From assembly GCF_001688725.2 (NCBI RefSeq), contig NZ_CP015401.2, forward strand, positions 4,658,001 through 4,722,000: a stretch of 64,000 nt of DNA, written 5' to 3'. This document shows positions 45,035 through 54,757 of this stretch, piece after piece. A program made the translations under genes and the position numbers. The notes under the pieces were generated by a model. That model was not told where the DNA came from, did not search any database, and saw only the letters and a list, made by a program, of their open reading frames with translations. The first letter of the stretch is position 1. Every line of letters starts with the position of its first letter. Source of the stretch: Bacteroides caecimuris (GTDB taxonomy: Bacteria; Bacteroidota; Bacteroidia; Bacteroidales; Bacteroidaceae).

Positions 45035-46807
45035 ATGAAGATAAAAATAGGATGGTTGTTCGTGACGGTGTTAGTGCTCACTTCGTGTGGGGGAACCCGT
45101 TCTATGCGTACAGCAAAAACAGCAGTGAAGGCGGATGCATCCTTTTTGGTAAAAGAGTCATTGCTTCCTGTTGAACAACAGCGTAAATATGACTATTTCT
45201 TTTTGGAAGCCATGCGGATGAAAGAAAAGAATGAGTATGATGCGGCATTTGGATTGTTGCAGCATTGTCTGGATATCAATTCGAACGCCTCTTCGGCGCT
45301 TTATGAAATATCGCAGTATTATATGTTCCTCCGCCAGGTGCCGCAAGGTCAGGCGGCTTTGGAGCAGGCGGTGGCTTATGCTCCTGATAATTTCTGGTAT
45401 AGCCAGGGGCTGGTCGGCCTGTATCAGCAACAGAACGAGTTGGATAAGGCTGTAACGTTGCTTGAGAAAATGGTAACCCGTTTCCCGTTAAAGCAGGAGC
45501 CTTTGTTCAATCTGCTTGATATTTACAGTCGCCAGGAGAAATATAATGATGTCATTTCTACATTGAACCGTTTAGAGAAACGTTTGGGTAAGAATGAGCA
45601 GCTTTCTATGGAGAAATTCCGTATTTACCTTCAGATGAAAGATGATAAGAAGGCATTTCAGGAAATAGAAAGTCTGGTGCAGGAGTATCCGATGGATATG
45701 CGTTATCAGGTGATATTGGGAGATGTATATCTTCAGAATGGAAGAAAACAGGAAGCATACGATGCATATCAGAAGGTGCTGGCGGTAGAGCCCGACAATC
45801 CGATGGCTCTTTTTTCAATGGCTTCTTATTATGAACAGACCGGTCAGAAAGAGTTGTATCAACAGCAGCTGGATACTTTATTGCTGAATAAGAAGGTGGC
45901 TTCGGATACCAAAATCAGTGTTATGAGACAGGTGATTGTGGAAAACGAACAGTCGTCTGCCAAAGATAGCACTCAAGTGATTGCCTTGTTCGACCGGATG
46001 ATGGAACAGGATATGGATGATCCGCAGATTCCGATGCTTTATTCTCAATACCTGTTGTCGAAAAATATGGAACAAGAGGCTGTGCCGGTACTGGAACAGG
46101 TGGTTAATCTGGATCCTGCCAATAAGGCGGCACGATTGATGCTGGTTAGTGCGGCAATGAAGAAGGAAGATCACAAGCAAATTATCAAAGTCTGTGAACC
46201 GGGTATTGAAGCCACTCCTGATGCGTTGGAACTTTATTATTATCTGGCTATTGCTTATCATCAGGCAGAACAGACGGATAGTGTATTGAGTGTTTGCAGC
46301 AGAGCATTGGAACATGTAACTGCCGATACCAGAAAAGAAGTCATTTCGGATTTCTATTCAATTATGGGAGATGTTTATCATACCAAGCAACAGATGGCGG
46401 AGGCATACGCTGCTTACGATTCGTCTTTGGTGTACAATCCTTCCAATATTGGTGCATTGAACAATTATGCTTATTATCTGTCTGTGGAACGTCGTGACTT
46501 GGACAAGGCGGAGGAGATGAGTTACAAAACGGTGAAAGCCGAACCTAATAATTCGACTTATCTCGATACTTATGCATGGATTCTTTTTGAAAAGGGAAAC
46601 TATGCCGAAGCCCGTATCTATATTGATAATGCACTGAAGAATGACGGTGAGAAGAGTGATGTGATTGTGGAACATTGCGGAGATATTTATTTTATGACCG
46701 GTGATGTGGAAGGTGCGTTGAAATATTGGAAGAAGGCACTCGAAATGGGTAGCGAGTCGAAAACGTTGAAACGGAAAATAGAGAAGAAGAAATATATTGC
46801 GGAATGA
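45035..46807 (+). CDS. Outer-membrane TPR lipoprotein
   Basis: A 590-residue lipoprotein with lipobox LTSC (Cys18) and at least ten tetratricopeptide repeats filling about 55-580 (for example EPLFNLLDIYSRQEKYNDVI, GDVYLQNGRKQEAYDAYQKV, NNYAYYLSVERRDLDKAEEM). TPR scaffolds bind protein partners. Its end overlaps the DUF4292 gene by 4 bp (ATGA), and an EnvC-like protein follows, so a role in envelope biogenesis or lipoprotein/peptidoglycan handling is likely but not proven. I take the ATG at 45035 (MKIKIGWLFV), which gives a proper signal sequence; the earlier ATG at 45014 adds seven polar residues. Confidence 0.8.
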   Translation: MKIKIGWLFVTVLVLTSCGGTRSMRTAKTAVKADASFLVKESLLPVEQQRKYDYFFLEAMRMKEKNEYDAAFGLLQHCLDINSNASSALYEISQYYMFLRQVPQGQAALEQAVAYAPDNFWYSQGLVGLYQQQNELDKAVTLLEKMVTRFPLKQEPLFNLLDIYSRQEKYNDVISTLNRLEKRLGKNEQLSMEKFRIYLQMKDDKKAFQEIESLVQEYPMDMRYQVILGDVYLQNGRKQEAYDAYQKVLAVEPDNPMALFSMASYYEQTGQKELYQQQLDTLLLNKKVASDTKISVMRQVIVENEQSSAKDSTQVIALFDRMMEQDMDDPQIPMLYSQYLLSKNMEQEAVPVLEQVVNLDPANKAARLMLVSAAMKKEDHKQIIKVCEPGIEATPDALELYYYLAIAYHQAEQTDSVLSVCSRALEHVTADTRKEVISDFYSIMGDVYHTKQQMAEAYAAYDSSLVYNPSNIGALNNYAYYLSVERRDLDKAEEMSYKTVKAEPNNSTYLDTYAWILFEKGNYAEARIYIDNALKNDGEKSDVIVEHCGDIYFMTGDVEGALKYWKKALEMGSESKTLKRKIEKKKYIAE

Positions 46808-47379
46808 AAAGAATCGTTTATCTACTGTTGTTGCTAGTGGTGTTGGCCGGCTGTAAGAGTTCGAAGCACTTGGTAACCTCGGAAACAAAGACTTCAACAA
46901 AGGTTCCGACATCCAGTTACCTGGCTTCCAAGCTTCAGTTGACTATTCCCAGCAAGAAGGGAAGCATGTCTGTAGGGGGAACCATGAAGATGAAAACTCA
47001 TGAGCGAGTACAAGTCTCTTTATTGATGCCTATTCTGCGTACGGAAGTGGCACGTATAGAGGTTACTCCCGACGAAGTTTTATTGGTAGACAGGATGAAT
47101 AAGCGCTTTGTTCGTGCCACTAAAGCCGAATTGAAAAATGTATTGTCGAAGAATGTGGAGTTTTCTCGTTTGGAAAAGATATTGATGGATGCCTCTCTTC
47201 CCGGTGGAAAGACAGAGCTGACAGGAAAAGATATAGGAATTCCTTCATTAGAAAAGGCTAAAGTCCAACTTTATGAATTCTCTACACAAGAGTTTGCAAT
47301 GACTCCGACGGAATTGACGTCCAAATATCGTCAGGTTCCTTTGGAAGAATTAGTAAAAATGCTGGTAGCTTTATTATGA
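46804..47379 (+). CDS. DUF4292 family lipoprotein
   Basis: A 191-residue lipoprotein with lipobox VLAGC (Cys17). The mature part is a beta-rich LolB/LolA-like fold by pattern: LQLTIPSKKGSMSVGGTMKM, VQVSLLMPILRTEVARIEVT, DEVLLVDRMNKRFVRAT. DUF4292 proteins have been compared with the lipoprotein localisation factors LolA/LolB, so this could serve outer-membrane lipoprotein insertion; that is inference. It overlaps both neighbours by 4 bp, which means tight translational coupling with the TPR lipoprotein and the EnvC-like protein. Confidence 0.82.
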   Translation: MKRIVYLLLLLVVLAGCKSSKHLVTSETKTSTKVPTSSYLASKLQLTIPSKKGSMSVGGTMKMKTHERVQVSLLMPILRTEVARIEVTPDEVLLVDRMNKRFVRATKAELKNVLSKNVEFSRLEKILMDASLPGGKTELTGKDIGIPSLEKAKVQLYEFSTQEFAMTPTELTSKYRQVPLEELVKMLVALL

Positions 47380-48665
47380 TGAAACGTTTCTTTGTTATTC
47401 TAATCAGTTGCCTTTGGTTGGCAGTTCCTCTTTTCGCTCAATCGAACAAGTTGATTCGTGAGCTGGAAAGTAAACGCGGTGCACTGCAAAAACAGATTGC
47501 CGAATCGGAATCTATATTGAAGGATACAAAGAAAGATGTGGGAAGCCAGTTGAATAATCTGGCTGTGTTGACCGGTCAGATTGAAGAGCGAAAACGCTAT
47601 ATCATGGCTATCAACAATGATGTGGAGGCTATCCAGCATGAACTGGCTTCATTGGAGCTTCAGTTGCACGGGCTGGAGAAGGATTTGAAAGATAAAAAGA
47701 AGAAATATGAAGCTTCTGTCCAGTACTTGTATAAGAATAAGTCGATAGAGGAGAAGCTCATGTTTATTTTTTCGGCAAAGAATTTGGGGCAGACTTATCG
47801 GCGTATGCGGTACGTTCGTGAATATGCCACTTATCAACGCCTGCAAGGGGAAGAAATCCTGAAGAAACAGGATCAGATTCGCAAGAAGAAAGCGGAACTT
47901 CAACAGGTGAAAACTGCCAAAGAGAACCTGCTGCAAGAACGTGAGAGCGAAAAGGTGAAGTTGGAAGAGCAGGAAAAAGAGAAACGCACGTTAGTGGCTA
48001 ATCTGCAAAAGAAACAGAAAGGATTGCAGAATGAGATTAATAAAAAACGCAGGGAAGCCAATCAGCTGAATGCCCGCATCGATAAATTAATTGCGGAAGA
48101 AATAGAGCGTGCGCAGGAAGAAGCTCGTCGTGAAGAGGCTGCCCGTAAGAAAGAGGAAAGTAAGGAGGGAAAATCTGCTGCAACAGAAACAGCCGCCAAA
48201 TCGAAATCTCTTGAGGCTTATACCATGAGTAAGGCGGATCGGGAATTATCAGGTAACTTTGCCGCGAATCGCGGGAAATTGCCGATGCCTATATCCGGTG
48301 CTTATATTATCACCAGCCGTTACGGACAATATGCTGTAGAGGGGTTGCGCAACGTGAAACTGGATAACAAGGGTATTGATATCCAGGGAAAACCGGGTGC
48401 ACAGGCGCGTGCCATCTTTGATGGGAAGGTGGCGGCTGTATTCCAATTGAATGGATTATTTAATGTTCTCATTCGTCATGGCAATTATATTTCTGTTTAT
48501 TGCAATCTTTCTTCTGCATCCGTCAAAGCTGGTGATACGGTGGAGACGAAGCAATCCATCGGTCAGGTCTTTTCTGACGGTACGGATAATGGACGGACGG
48601 TATTGCACTTCCAGTTGCGTAGAGAGAAAGAAAAGTTGAACCCGGAACCTTGGCTAAACCGATAA
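47376..48665 (+). CDS. EnvC-like murein hydrolase activator (degenerate M23 domain)
   Basis: A 429-residue periplasmic protein: signal peptide (1-21), a long coiled coil (about 25-260, rich in Lys, Glu and Gln), a linker, and a C-terminal LytM/M23 domain (about 310-425). Catalytic M23 enzymes have H-x3-D and a later H-x-H. Here the first reads NKGID (His replaced by Asn) and the YxHL motif reads YCNL (His replaced by Asn), so the domain is probably inactive, as in E. coli EnvC, which activates amidases at division. The gene overlaps the DUF4292 gene by 4 bp. The HTCS gene starts 22 bp downstream. Confidence 0.88.
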   Translation: MMKRFFVILISCLWLAVPLFAQSNKLIRELESKRGALQKQIAESESILKDTKKDVGSQLNNLAVLTGQIEERKRYIMAINNDVEAIQHELASLELQLHGLEKDLKDKKKKYEASVQYLYKNKSIEEKLMFIFSAKNLGQTYRRMRYVREYATYQRLQGEEILKKQDQIRKKKAELQQVKTAKENLLQERESEKVKLEEQEKEKRTLVANLQKKQKGLQNEINKKRREANQLNARIDKLIAEEIERAQEEARREEAARKKEESKEGKSAATETAAKSKSLEAYTMSKADRELSGNFAANRGKLPMPISGAYIITSRYGQYAVEGLRNVKLDNKGIDIQGKPGAQARAIFDGKVAAVFQLNGLFNVLIRHGNYISVYCNLSSASVKAGDTVETKQSIGQVFSDGTDNGRTVLHFQLRREKEKLNPEPWLNR

Positions 48666-48687
48666 TTGAATAAAAAAAACACATAGA

Positions 48688-51600
48688 ATGAAGTTAACTA
48701 AAATACTAATATGCTTACTGATCTTCTGGACCGGAACACTATCCGCGTCTCCTTATTTTTCGTTCAAGAAATATCAGGTAGAAGATGGATTGTCTCATAA
48801 TACCGTGTGGTGCGCCCTTCAAGATAGTTATGGTTTTATCTGGCTGGGTACCAGTGACGGATTGAACCGTTATGACGGACGGGGCAATAAAGTGTACCGG
48901 AATGTTCTCAACGACAAATATTCATTAGAAAACAATTTTGTAGAAGCCTTAATAGAGGTGGACAAGAATCTCTGGGTTGGAACAAACTCTGGGCTTTATA
49001 TTTATGACCGCGATACCGATCGTTTCTCTTACTTTGATAAAACGACGCAGTATAATGTATATATCAGCAGTGAGATTAAAAAGATTATTAAGACGGAAAA
49101 TGGTCTTATCTGGATTGCGACTCTGGGACAGGGATTTTTTATTTATGATCCGAAAACGGGGGTGCTGACTCAAAATAGTGTTCAGACGTCTTTTGTCTGG
49201 GACCTCTGTCAGAGCGCTGATCGGAAGAGGGTCTATATATCTTCCTTACAGGAAGGGCTTTTGTGCTTTGACGAAAACGGCAAGTTTCTCCGGACGTATG
49301 AAATTTCATTAGATATAAATGCCTCCGATAGTTATAAGGTGAATTGTATTCAGAATATCGATGGAGACATTTGGATTGGTGCAGGAAGTAATCTGCTGAG
49401 TCGCTTGGATGAACAAACTGGAGCTATAGACAATTATAGTGGTTCGGCGTTTAATTTCGGAGCTGTTCATTGTTTATTGAAGTATACGGATAAAGAACTA
49501 TTGGTAGGAACGGATAACGGGCTTTATCTGTTCGATCAAAATACAAACACATTCCAACGGGCGGATAATCCGGCGGATCCGAGAAGTTTGAGCGATCAGA
49601 CCATCAATGGTATGATGTGGGATGCCGAAGGGGCTCTTTGGGTGTTGACCAATTTGGGTGGGATTAACTATATGTCCAAGCAGACTAAACGTTTTGATTA
49701 TTATTCGCCTGCCTATCTGTCCGGATTGCCGGGAGCGGGGAAGGTCGTTGCTCCTTTTTGTGAGAATAAAGATGGGAATATCTGGATTGGAACCCAAAAC
49801 GGTTTATATTTCTTTAATGTGGTAACCCGGGAGCTTTCTCCTTATCCAATCGGAGGACTTAATAATCAAAAATATGACATTCGTTCCTTGTTGTTGGACG
49901 GAGACCATTTATGGATCGGGACTTATGCCGGAGGAATCCGGGTTGTCAACTTGCGTACCGGAGCTGTGAAAGTTTATACTCATTCCCGTGGAATCCCTTA
50001 TACGATTTGTAGCAACGACGTATTATGTTTTTATAGAGGGAGGAACGGAGATATTTACGTAGGAACGAGTTGGGGGTTATGTCGTTATGATGCCGCTAAA
50101 GATAACTTTATGCCCATCATAAATATTGGTTCTATGATTTCTATTACCGATATACATGAAGATATGTACAATCATCTCTGGATCGCTACTTCCGGTAGTG
50201 GCGTGTTCACCTACAATACGTTGAATGGTCATTATAAAAATTATCAGCACGAACGGGAAGATTCGACTACGATTACTTGCAATTCGGTCATTACTTTGTT
50301 TGAAGATGCGGAAGGAACGATGTGGTTTGGGACGAATGGGGGAGGATTGTGTTCTTTTGATGCTAAAGAGAAAAGATTCATAGAGTTTGACCCGCATAAT
50401 ACTTTATTACCAAACAAGGTTATTTATGCGATTGAGCAAGATCAGGAAGGTGATTTCTGGGTATCCAGTAACGCCGGAATTTTTAAGATTAATCCTGTTA
50501 CAAAAGAACGTTTTCGCCAGTTTACGATTAATGACGGCTTGCAAGGGAATCAGTTTATAGCCCGGTCTTCATTGAAGTCATCCGAAGGCAAATTGTATTT
50601 TGGTGGGATCAATGGCTTTAATGTATTTCAGCCCGAACAGTTTGTAGATAACAAATATATTCCTCCGGTTTATGTGACCGATATCCAGTTGCCCTATCAG
50701 ACCGATGAGCAAGAAGTAAAGAGGTTGCTTCAGTTGGACAAGCCTCTTTATATGGCGGATGAAGTGACTTTAGCTTATGAAAACAATAGCTTCTCCATCC
50801 GTTTTGTCGCTCTTAGTTTTGAAGATCCGGCAAAGAACCGATATTCTTACATACTTCGGGGAGTGGACAAGGAATGGATTATGAATACAAATAACAATCA
50901 GGTTTCTTACACCAATTTACCTCCCGGTGAGTATCTGTTCGAAGTCAGAGGCTCTAATAATGATCGCCGGTGGAACGAGAATATCACCACTTTAAAGGTG
51001 GTGATTACTCCTCCCTGGTGGCGTAGTACCTTTGCTTACTTTGTTTATGTCCTCATGTTGTTGGGATGGATCGGTTGGATGGCTTGGCGATGGAATCTTC
51101 GTGTTAAACGCAAGTATAAACGGCGGATGGAAAAATACCAGACTGCCAAGGAAAAGGAAGTTTATAAGTCGAAGATTAGCTTTTTCATTAATCTGGTACA
51201 TGAGATACGTACTCCGCTTAGTCTGATACGGCTTCCTTTGGAGAAATTATTAGAGAAAGAACGTGAAGGAACAGATCTCAAGTATTTGTCCGTGATAGAT
51301 AAGAATGTAAATTATCTGTTGGGGATTACTAATGAATTGCTTGATTTTCAGAAAATGGAGAGTGGTACGTTACATCTGAGTCTGAAAAAGAGTGATATTA
51401 AAGGACTTGTCGGTGACGTTTATAATCAGTTTACAAGTCCTGCTGAATTAAAAGGAATTGATTTGCAACTGATCGTGCCCGAGCAAGAGCTAGTGTCTAT
51501 GGTGGATAGGGACAAATTAAGCAAGATCCTTGTCAATCTGATGGGAAATGCCATCAAATATGCTCATGCGCGTATTGACTTGAAACTGCTTGTCACTGAT

Positions 51601-52710
51601 GGGGGATATGAGATACAAGTGAACGATGATGGTCCCGGAATCCCCAATGAACAGAAACAAAAGATATTTGAAGCTTTCTATCAATTTCCTGACGATAAGG
51701 TGGCTACAGCTGTAGGAACTGGCATCGGATTGGCTTTTGCGAAATCTTTGGCAGAAGCTCATCAGGGAGATTTGCGTCTGGAAGATAATATTGGAGGTGG
51801 TTCTTCGTTTATATTGTCTCTTCCGTTCAAAGAGTGGGAGACGGAAAAAACGGGTGATATGGTAGAAATACATTCGGAGGAACATGTGGAGGATACTGAT
51901 ACTATATCTTTGGGGGATTCAGGAAAGAAGTTTACGGTTTTGCTGGTTGAGGATAACGTTGAATTGCTGAATTTGACTCGTGAGTCGTTAGCGAAATGGT
52001 TCCGTGTGTTGAAGGCTTCCAACGGTCGTGAAGCACTTAAAGTGCTTGCAAAGGGAAATGTGGATATAATAGTGAGTGACGTAATGATGCCGGTGATGGA
52101 TGGGATGGAACTTTGTGATAAAGTGAAGTCTGAAATCTCTTATTCACATATCCCAGTCATATTGTTGACAGCGAAAACCACTTTGGAGTCTAAAGTCGAA
52201 GGATTTGAATGTGGAGCGGATGTATATATTGAGAAACCATTTTCTGTTAAACAACTTCACATGCAGATCGAGAATCTGTTGAAGCTGAGACAGTCTTTCC
52301 ATAAGTGGATGGCGAACTTGTCGGGAGATACGGTTGCTGTTTCGACAACGAACTTTGCAATGTCTCAAAAAGACTGTGAGTTTATAACGAAGATACAGAA
52401 AGTGATAGCCGAACAGTTGGCAGATGAAAACTTCTCGGTAGACGTTTTGGCTGAACAGATGAATATGAGCCGTTCTAATTTCTATCGGAAGATAAAGGCT
52501 CTGTCCAAAATGTCTCCTAATGATTATTTGAAGACACTTCGTATGAATAGAGCTGCTGAACTGATACTGAACGGTACCCGGATTTCAGAAGTAGCAGAGC
52601 AGGTAGGATTTACTTCTTCCTCTTATTTTGCGAAATGTTTTAAAGCGCAATATGGTGTACTGCCTAAGGAATATACAGGTCAGCCTCCGATTATTTCAGG
52701 TGAGGATTGA
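48688..52710 (+). CDS. Hybrid two-component system (HTCS) PUL regulator
   Basis: A 1340-residue sensor-regulator fusion that activates a polysaccharide utilisation locus after binding an oligosaccharide. In order: signal peptide (1-20); about 14 two-component propeller repeats (IWLGTSDGLNRYD, LWVGTNSGLYIYD and others) to about 700; a Y_Y_Y domain (about 735-800); one transmembrane helix (about 785-810); HisKA with His838 in LVHEIRTPLSL; HATPase_c (NAIKYA, DDGPGIP, GTGIGLAFAKSLA); a receiver with Asp1131 in IVSDVMMP; and an AraC-type HTH (about 1240-1330). All catalytic residues are present. It faces the sulfatases convergently. Confidence 0.95.
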   Translation: MKLTKILICLLIFWTGTLSASPYFSFKKYQVEDGLSHNTVWCALQDSYGFIWLGTSDGLNRYDGRGNKVYRNVLNDKYSLENNFVEALIEVDKNLWVGTNSGLYIYDRDTDRFSYFDKTTQYNVYISSEIKKIIKTENGLIWIATLGQGFFIYDPKTGVLTQNSVQTSFVWDLCQSADRKRVYISSLQEGLLCFDENGKFLRTYEISLDINASDSYKVNCIQNIDGDIWIGAGSNLLSRLDEQTGAIDNYSGSAFNFGAVHCLLKYTDKELLVGTDNGLYLFDQNTNTFQRADNPADPRSLSDQTINGMMWDAEGALWVLTNLGGINYMSKQTKRFDYYSPAYLSGLPGAGKVVAPFCENKDGNIWIGTQNGLYFFNVVTRELSPYPIGGLNNQKYDIRSLLLDGDHLWIGTYAGGIRVVNLRTGAVKVYTHSRGIPYTICSNDVLCFYRGRNGDIYVGTSWGLCRYDAAKDNFMPIINIGSMISITDIHEDMYNHLWIATSGSGVFTYNTLNGHYKNYQHEREDSTTITCNSVITLFEDAEGTMWFGTNGGGLCSFDAKEKRFIEFDPHNTLLPNKVIYAIEQDQEGDFWVSSNAGIFKINPVTKERFRQFTINDGLQGNQFIARSSLKSSEGKLYFGGINGFNVFQPEQFVDNKYIPPVYVTDIQLPYQTDEQEVKRLLQLDKPLYMADEVTLAYENNSFSIRFVALSFEDPAKNRYSYILRGVDKEWIMNTNNNQVSYTNLPPGEYLFEVRGSNNDRRWNENITTLKVVITPPWWRSTFAYFVYVLMLLGWIGWMAWRWNLRVKRKYKRRMEKYQTAKEKEVYKSKISFFINLVHEIRTPLSLIRLPLEKLLEKEREGTDLKYLSVIDKNVNYLLGITNELLDFQKMESGTLHLSLKKSDIKGLVGDVYNQFTSPAELKGIDLQLIVPEQELVSMVDRDKLSKILVNLMGNAIKYAHARIDLKLLVTDGGYEIQVNDDGPGIPNEQKQKIFEAFYQFPDDKVATAVGTGIGLAFAKSLAEAHQGDLRLEDNIGGGSSFILSLPFKEWETEKTGDMVEIHSEEHVEDTDTISLGDSGKKFTVLLVEDNVELLNLTRESLAKWFRVLKASNGREALKVLAKGNVDIIVSDVMMPVMDGMELCDKVKSEISYSHIPVILLTAKTTLESKVEGFECGADVYIEKPFSVKQLHMQIENLLKLRQSFHKWMANLSGDTVAVSTTNFAMSQKDCEFITKIQKVIAEQLADENFSVDVLAEQMNMSRSNFYRKIKALSKMSPNDYLKTLRMNRAAELILNGTRISEVAEQVGFTSSSYFAKCFKAQYGVLPKEYTGQPPIISGED

Positions 52711-52760
52711 TAAAGATGGGATAAGCATATAAAAAAGAGGCTGTCTAAAAAGTCGTTTCT

Positions 52761-52987
52761 ATCCTCATTCTCCTCCTTCCGGAAGCTACCCTTTATACAC
52801 ATCTTTTAATCCTTACAAATTGGAATATTTAAAGGTGTTATTAGGAAAAAAATTAAATAATGACTATGCTTACCATGAATAGCCTTAATTAATTTAACTC
52901 TTTATGTACCTATTTCTTAGAAATATAGATGTGTATAAAGGGGAGCTTCCCGAAGGAGGGGTGTCCGAAGGACGAAGTTATATCGAA
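52761..52987. repeat. Palindromic intergenic element, copy B
   Basis: A 33-nt left arm (52772-52804, starting CCTCCTTCCGGAAGC) pairs with a right arm (52927-52959) with only two mismatches, around a 122-bp AT-rich core. The left flank ATTCTCCTCCTTCC and the right flank GGACGAAGTTATATCGAAC are shared with copy A at 12112-12207. It fills the gap between convergent HTCS and sulfatase genes; no coding sequence is seen in 52711-53034. Confidence 0.75.
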
Positions 52988-53034
52988 CTTACGTTAAAAT
53001 AATTAATCGATTACTTTTCTTAATCGAATGTTCT

Positions 53035-54720
53035 CTATTTCTTTTTCTGTCCCGGGTAAGGCTCTACCATACAACGTTTAGCCCATGTTTCGTAAGCCTT
53101 TGTCATTTCGGCTACTTTTTCAGGGTATTGTGCTGCTAGATTATGCATTTCGCTTCGGTCTTCATTCAGGTTGTATAATTCCCATTTAGCGTTTTCTCCC
53201 GGACGAACCAGTTTCCAGCCGTCATTAGAAAGAAATGCACGTTCATTGTAATGTTCGAATCCAAGGTAGTCATGTCCTTCACGATGTCCGGTCTTGAAGA
53301 TAGGAACCAGGCTCTTGCCTTCCAATGGAATGATGTCATTTCCTTTATATTTGGTAGGGTAAGTGGCTCCTGCCATATCAATACAGGTAGCCATGATATC
53401 CATTACATGCCCGATTTCGGAAGTCGTTTTGCCGACATTCTTCTTGATACCTTTCGGCCAGTGGGCAATCATCGGAGTACAGATGCCTCCTTCATAAGAT
53501 TTAGCTTTCCAAAAACGGAATGGCGTGTTGGCTACGTTTGCCCAGCGTGCTCCCAAAGAAGCGTATGTGGTTTGTGGACCAGGCATTACTTCCTTGTTGT
53601 GTGGATAGATTATTTTCTTCCCATCACGAGTCATGTCAGGACGGTCATTTTCTCCTGGAGAGTAATTTTGGCAATTTTCATTACTGCATCCGTTGTCAGA
53701 GAGGAATAAGATCAGCGTATTATCAAGTTGTCCGGTCTTTTCCAATGCATCGATAACTTGTCCTATACCCTGGTCCATACGATCGATCATGGCGGCATGA
53801 ACGGCCATGGCACGTGCATCCCATTCTGCATGCACATTGTTTTCCCATTTGTCATTGAATTGTCTTTCAGAAAGGAAATTATCCATTCCTGGGAAAATTC
53901 CCAACTGCTTTTGACGTTCATAACGGGCGTTACGGATAGCTTCCCAACCTACTTTATAGGTGTCTTCGTATTTTTTAATGTCTTCAGGGAGTGCCTGTAG
54001 TGGCCAATGTGGTGCTGTATAAGCCAGGTACATAAAGAATGGTTTATCATCCTTTGCATACTCTTCCACTTCTTTTGCTGCACGATCCGAAAGTGCCTGT
54101 GTAATATAATATCCTTCCGGTACTTCTTTTACGGGTACTTCTCCTTCTACCAAACTGAATGGATCAAAATAATCTACCACTCCGTAAATGATTCCGTAAT
54201 GGGAATCGAATCCACGATTAACCGGATAGTGACATAAGTCGGAGAATGTGTCATGAAAAACATGATGTGCCAGCCATTCGCGTTGATCCTTGCGTAGGGG
54301 AGTTTCAGCGACGTGCCATTTACCTACCATGCTGGTAGCATATCCCGATTCTTTCAATACTTCGGCGATAGTAACGGCATTGCGTGAGAGTGTTCCCCGG
54401 TAACCCGGAAGGTGATCATCAAAGGTCATACGTCCGATTCCTGCCTGATGTTGATAAAGTCCTGTCAACAGGGAAGCACGTGTCGGACAACTACGGCTGG
54501 TGTTATAGAAATGATTGAAACGTACTCCTTGTTTTGCCAGTTTGTCCAGATTAGGTGTGTGAATTTCACTACCGTAGCATCCCAGGTCAGAATAGCCTAG
54601 GTCATCTGCAAGGATTACCAGGATATTGGGCCTTTGATCGGATTTTTTCCCTTTTGCCTCTGCTGCAGAATGTCCAACAACCATCAAAGTGGTTGGTAAT
54701 AGTAAGAATTTAGAATTCAT
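53035..54720 (-). CDS. Sulfatase (arylsulfatase family S1), Ser-type
   Basis: A 561-residue exported sulfatase. A signal peptide (about 1-22) precedes the alkaline-phosphatase-like fold. Metal-binding LADDLGYSDLGCYG (Asp39, Asp40) is followed by the modification motif SCPTRASLLTG. The residue converted to formylglycine would be Ser77 (S-C-P-T-R), so an anSME-type radical-SAM enzyme is needed. Further family parts are GKWHV, LSDNGCSNEN, and KSYEGGICTPMIAHWPKG. It removes sulfate esters from a sugar; the exact position cannot be told from sequence. It lies 37 bp after the second sulfatase gene. Confidence 0.92.
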   Translation of the reverse strand: MNSKFLLLPTTLMVVGHSAAEAKGKKSDQRPNILVILADDLGYSDLGCYGSEIHTPNLDKLAKQGVRFNHFYNTSRSCPTRASLLTGLYQHQAGIGRMTFDDHLPGYRGTLSRNAVTIAEVLKESGYATSMVGKWHVAETPLRKDQREWLAHHVFHDTFSDLCHYPVNRGFDSHYGIIYGVVDYFDPFSLVEGEVPVKEVPEGYYITQALSDRAAKEVEEYAKDDKPFFMYLAYTAPHWPLQALPEDIKKYEDTYKVGWEAIRNARYERQKQLGIFPGMDNFLSERQFNDKWENNVHAEWDARAMAVHAAMIDRMDQGIGQVIDALEKTGQLDNTLILFLSDNGCSNENCQNYSPGENDRPDMTRDGKKIIYPHNKEVMPGPQTTYASLGARWANVANTPFRFWKAKSYEGGICTPMIAHWPKGIKKNVGKTTSEIGHVMDIMATCIDMAGATYPTKYKGNDIIPLEGKSLVPIFKTGHREGHDYLGFEHYNERAFLSNDGWKLVRPGENAKWELYNLNEDRSEMHNLAAQYPEKVAEMTKAYETWAKRCMVEPYPGQKKK

Positions 54721-54757
54721 AAATTTAATGTTGGTTTATAATTTGTTTTTCACTGTA

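Noticed and set aside
48600..53034. Invertible promoter near the PUL regulator
   Set aside because: I looked for inverted repeats flanking a promoter near HTCS; the arms at 52772-52959 lie after the gene, between convergent genes, and no recombinase is nearby.
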